Positions 60,101-64,000 of a stretch of 64,000 bases of DNA are shown here, piece after piece. The position numbers were made by a program, and so were the translations under genes. The notes beneath the pieces are model-generated. The model did not search any database, was not told the origin of the DNA, and was given only the letters and a program-made list of their open reading frames with translations. Source of the stretch: Argentina anserina (taxonomy: Eukaryota > Streptophyta > Magnoliopsida > Rosales > Rosaceae); contig NC_065878.1 in assembly GCF_933775445.1 (NCBI RefSeq), positions 12,535,395 to 12,599,394 of the forward strand, written 5' to 3'. Each line of letters starts with the position of its first letter. The stretch's first letter is position 1.

Positions 60101-63100
60101 CCTTGTATTATACATTATTTGGTCGTCTGTTAACAAATATGTTTTTCCCTTCTCCTATTCTGTTCGTCCATATAATACCAGGATGGTAAATGGCCTTCTT
60201 AAAACTGCTCAAGGTGCACCTCCTGGTGTTGCCACCACGTTATTACCTCCTCAAGAGGCAACTATGAAACTTGAAGCCATGAGGTGCTTAGTTGCTATAT
60301 TGAGGTCGATTGGAGACTGGATGAACAAACAACTGCGTATTCCAGATCCTCATTCTACCAAGAAATCTGAGGTTAATGAGAATAGTTCTGAACCAGGAGT
60401 GCTTCCCATGGAAAATGGGAATGGTGGTGAGGAATCTGTTGAAGGATCAGATTCTCATTCTGAAGCTTCCAGTGAAGCATCGGATGCTTTAACAATCGAG
60501 CAACGCCGAGCTTACAAGCTGGAACTTCAGGTAAGCCAATTGTTTGTAATGCTATCAGATCCCTGTTCTGTCATCACACTGGAATCTTATGTATGTTTTA
60601 TGGCAGGAAGGTATATCTCTTTTCAATCGGAAACCAAAGAAAGGAATTGAGTTTCTTATTAATGCAAATAAGGTGGGTGATTCACCAGAGGAGATTGCTG
60701 CTTTTCTAAAAAATGCATCTGGTTTGAACAAGACTTTGATCGGGGATTATCTTGGAGAAAGAGAAGACTTATCGCTAAAAGTAATGCATGCTTATGTGGA
60801 ATCCTTTGATCTTCAAAATTTGGAGTTTGATGAGGCAATCAGGTCCTTTCTTCAAGGCTTTAGGTTGCCTGGTGAGGCACAGAAGATTGACAGAATAATG
60901 GAAAAGTTCGCTGAGCGCTATTGCAAGTGCAATCCAAAGGCTTTTACTAGTGCTGATACAGCCTATGTCCTTGCCTACTCCGTGATATTGCTCAATACTG
61001 ATGCTCATAACCCCATGGTGAAGAGCAAGGTGGGATAGTGCATACCTCATTTAGTTAGATGATCTGATTTCTAATTGATGTCTAACTCCTTCTGGTCATT
61101 AAAACATGCAGATGTCAGCTGATGATTTTATAAGAAACAATCGTGGCATAGATGATGGAAAAGATCTATCTGAGGAGTACTTGAGGTCACTGTATGAACG
61201 AATATCGAGAAAGGAGATAAAAATGAAAGATTTTGATATGGCTGCTCAGCAGATACAGTCAGTGAACCCAAACCGTCTTTTGGGCTTGGATAGTATCTTA
61301 AATATTGTGATCCGGAAACGAGGAGACAGTCAACTGGAGACCAGTGATGATCTTATCAAGCATATGCAAGAGCAATTTAAAGAAAAAGCTCGGAAATCTG
61401 AGTAAGAATAACTAGTATATGCACTCATAAAGTTCTTTCAGCAATCATGTTCGGTTAGTATATGCTAGTATGCTACTGCACTTACCATCTATTCTTGGCT
61501 TCTACTCTTGAATAAGAATTTTGGGAGTCCAGTAGTGAAATTTTATCTGTTGAGGACTTTTTCTAAATTTACAACTGACAGTATCTTTTAAATTTGAATC
61601 TCAGTATAAAATTGCATGGCTGTTTTGTAGGTCAGTTTATTATGCGGCAACAGATGTGGTGATTCTTAAATTCATGGTTGAGGTCTGCTGGGCTCCTATG
61701 CTGGCTGCCTTCAGTGTTCCACTTGACCAAACTGATGATGAAGTAGTTATTTCTCTGTGTCTTGAAGGGATCCGTTATGCTATCCATGTTACTGCCGCAA
61801 TGTCTATGAAGACCCATAGAGATGCTTTTGTGACTTCACTGGCGAAGTTTACTTCCCTCCACTCTCCTGCTGACATCAAGCAGAAAAACATAGAAGCAAT
61901 CAAGGTTAGTAATTCCTCTACTATGCACAATTGTTGCACTGGATGCAAATGAGCTTTGTGATTATACTTGTTGCTTTCGGGAATCGATATGCTCACTTCA
62001 ATATTAGCATAGATACCTCATGAGGCTCATATTATCTATGACTGATTATATCAGTAATTGTTCAACAGTCTGCTTTCTTTCGACTAAAAATTAGACTCAT
62101 TGATTGAAGTGATGTATTTAGTGGCTAAAACTGTTGATCATGCTTGTTTTAGATCTGCCAGTTCTCATATTTAATGAAGAATTTAATGGTGTATCTTGTG
62201 TGATGCTTGAGCGTATATGTCTTAGGTTTTAGTTTTGGTCTGCTGCTTTGTAGCTTAAAATGAAGTCTTTGAATACAGTTATTTGACGGTACTTCATTAA
62301 TCGTTTACTTATATTTCTCCTTTAGTCCAATATGGATGAGTGGTACCCTGCTTTTGAGTGCTCTCTTATATGTAATACTCATGAGGTCAGGTGGCAACTT
62401 TTTTTAATTTTTTAGGATAACACTTCTCAATTGTCAATCCACCCTTTTTTTTTCTTTCTCTTTTGATGTTTTTGAATTTAACTTAATTCTGTGAGTTGTC
62501 CATGATATCCTCAGTGCAACTATCCGTTTTTAGAAACCATGGAGTGTATTATGGACAGTTTATGTACTAAGATCTGAATGAAAGTATGAATAAAACATGG
62601 AGGCGTGTAGTTTGACTTCTAGGATGTGTTAATAACAACACCATCTCATGTGGTATTATAGTTCTGGAACAAAGCTTATCTTGTACCAAACAATGCCTTA
62701 CGCTAGATATTTATATAAAACAGACTAGAGGAGACCTTGAGAGCTACAGCACTAGTTTTGACATTTAGATAACAACCAATAGACGGCCCCCTTAAAAAAA
62801 AAACAACTGATAGAGGGTGATTCCGCTTCAGCTGTTGTTGTAACCTGGAGGTTTAGTTTGCCTTTACAGCTAGTTTGGGAGTTTTCAACAATTAATGCCT
62901 CATGCTATCATCATGGAATTCTAACCTCAAGCTCTTTCAAGATATAGTTTAGTTGTATCTACTTGAGTTATTTAAACTAAAAGGTCTAGCAACAGTTTAC
63001 ATTTATTGGACACCTGATACCAATTCCTAGTTAACCAGTTTGAAGGGGTATACTTGGCCGCAATAAACATGATGTACACTACCAAAATTGAGCGCTCTTT

Positions 63101-64000
63101 GAGAATGAAAGGAAGGGAACAAATTTAACTGTGTAGTGCATGATCATATGCATTAAAATCTTGCATGGTCCTGCAGAAGAGTGATTATAAAAGAGATGCA
63201 GATAACATATATGAAATTTAGTAATCATGGACATTAAGTTTAGTAACTGTAATTTGAAGGGTGAAAGACTATTAAGTTCAAATCTATGGTTAGGTGTAGT
63301 CAGCATGGTTGTTCCTGCCCTATCAGCTACTAACTACCAAGTTTCCGACTGCATTTTTTATGACCTGCTTATGGTTTATGTACTAGTAAATGACCAAGTC
63401 AGCATGGTTGTTCCTGCCTTATCAGCTACTAACTACCAAGTTTTCGACTGCATTATTTTATGACCTGCTTATGGTTTATGTACTAGTAAATGACCATTAG
63501 AAATTTCTCAATTGAACTTTCATTTTTCTGTAATATGTTCACATTTTTGGGCTTTAAAAGGGAACTTTATGCATCTTATATATCTTATTTGACCATATTC
63601 TTTAGGCTATAGTGACAATTGCTGATGAAGATGGGAACTACCTACAAGAAGCTTGGGAGCATATTTTGACTTGTGTTTCCCGCTTTGAACATCTACATCT
63701 CCTGGGAGAGGGTGCTCCTCCAGATGCCACTTTCTTTGCTTTTCCTCAGAATGAACCAGAAAAATCAAAGCAAGCCAAGTCAACTGTCCTTCCTGTTCTT
63801 AAAAAGAAGGGCCAAGGGAAAATGCAGTATGCAGCTGCTGCTGTGTTGAGAGGTTCATATGATAGTGCTGGTATTGGTGGGAATGCTTCTGGGATGGTCA
63901 CATCAGAACAGATGAACAATTTGGTTTCTAACTTAAATATGTTAGAACAAGTTGGAGACATGAGCCGCATATTCACACGGAGTCAAAAGCTAAATAGTGA
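57123..64000 (+). CDS. BIG3: BIG3-like SEC7 ARF guanine-nucleotide exchange factor, partial (exons 1-7)
   Basis: Exons: 57123-58288, 59380-59697, 60182-60530, 60607-61029, 61112-61401, 61631-61904, and 63606 to beyond 64000. All have GT/AG borders and consistent phases, giving 1071 residues of a family near 1750. BIG proteins load GTP on ARF GTPases at the trans-Golgi network for secretion and recycling. Visible are the DCB region (exon 1, [10 protein letters not shown]), the HUS box NYDCD (residues 482-486), and the SEC7 domain (about 604-795) with catalytic Glu701 in [12 protein letters not shown], and [12 protein letters not shown]. The position that is Met in BFA-sensitive relatives is Leu739 (TTG 60988-60990). 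FAFPQ and [14 protein letters not shown] in exon 7 also favour BIG3 over BIG1/BIG2. The C-terminal HDS domains lie off the window. Read-through past 58288 hits an intronic stop. Confidence 0.94.
59762..60047. mobile_element. GC-rich MITE in BIG3-like intron 2
   Basis: 24-bp terminal inverted repeats with one mismatch, beginning TTTTCAGGTGCGGACGTCCG on the left and complementary to the right end at 60047. An internal palindrome ACCTTACGTAAGGT lies near 59783-59796. It is GC-rich within an AT-rich intron. The flanks are (TA)n, so the target duplication is ambiguous. Confidence 0.78.
61905..63605 (+). other. BIG3-like intron 6 (1.7 kb)
   Basis: The longest intron seen in this gene. AT-rich, no coding signal. 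It contains the 99-bp tandem duplication at 63299-63496. Confidence 0.8.
63299..63496. repeat. 99-bp tandem duplication in BIG3-like intron 6
   Basis: 63299-63397 and 63398-63496 share GTCAGCATGGTTGTTCCTGC through GTACTAGTAAATGACC with only a few differences. Confidence 0.93.

Overview
The window is nuclear DNA of a flowering plant, most likely a eudicot (a rosid is my guess). The reasons are spliced genes with GT-AG introns, plant-only protein families (MAP65, LOB-domain, BIG-type ARF-GEF), Ty1/copia and Ty3/gypsy LTR debris with tRNA-Met-type primer sites, hAT-type MITEs, and AT-rich intergenic DNA. No bacterial, organellar, CRISPR or tRNA/rRNA gene features were seen.

Layout. (1) 1-10.5 kb: the 5' part of a MAP65-4-like microtubule-bundling protein gene on the minus strand, wrecked by retroelements. 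A TRIM sits in its exon 4, a 5.4-kb copia element splits its exon 3, a 2.5-kb gypsy-type solo LTR sits in its leader intron, and exon 3 carries an in-frame stop. (2) 11.65-13.54 kb: an intronless plus-strand gene for a 629-aa plant protein of unknown function with a Cys/His cluster resembling a FAR1/WRKY-GCM1-type zinc finger. (3) 15.7-30 kb: two LOB-domain transcription factor genes in divergent orientation about 8 kb apart, LBD19-like (minus) and LBD30/JLO-like (plus). Each has one intron at the same phase-0 position, and three inverted-repeat elements lie in the surrounding DNA. (4) 30-44.8 kb: a gene-free repeat zone with gypsy-type LTRs, including a head-to-head pair of one LTR family and minisatellite-bearing repeats. 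(5) 44.8-54.7 kb: a decayed plus-strand copia element interrupted by an inverted gypsy-type LTR. (6) 56.1-64 kb: a 786-bp non-autonomous hAT element with perfect 8-bp target duplications, then the first seven coding exons of a BIG3-like SEC7 ARF-GEF gene, which runs off the right edge.

Functionally, the live genes appear to be the two LBD factors (vascular/organ-boundary/root programmes in model plants), the BIG3-like trans-Golgi ARF activator and the unknown zinc-finger-like protein. The MAP65-like locus is dead or severely damaged in this haplotype. I found no operon-like or defence-type system. The most informative observations are the triply invaded MAP65 gene, the leucine at the brefeldin-gatekeeper position of the BIG protein, and the conserved LBD pair.
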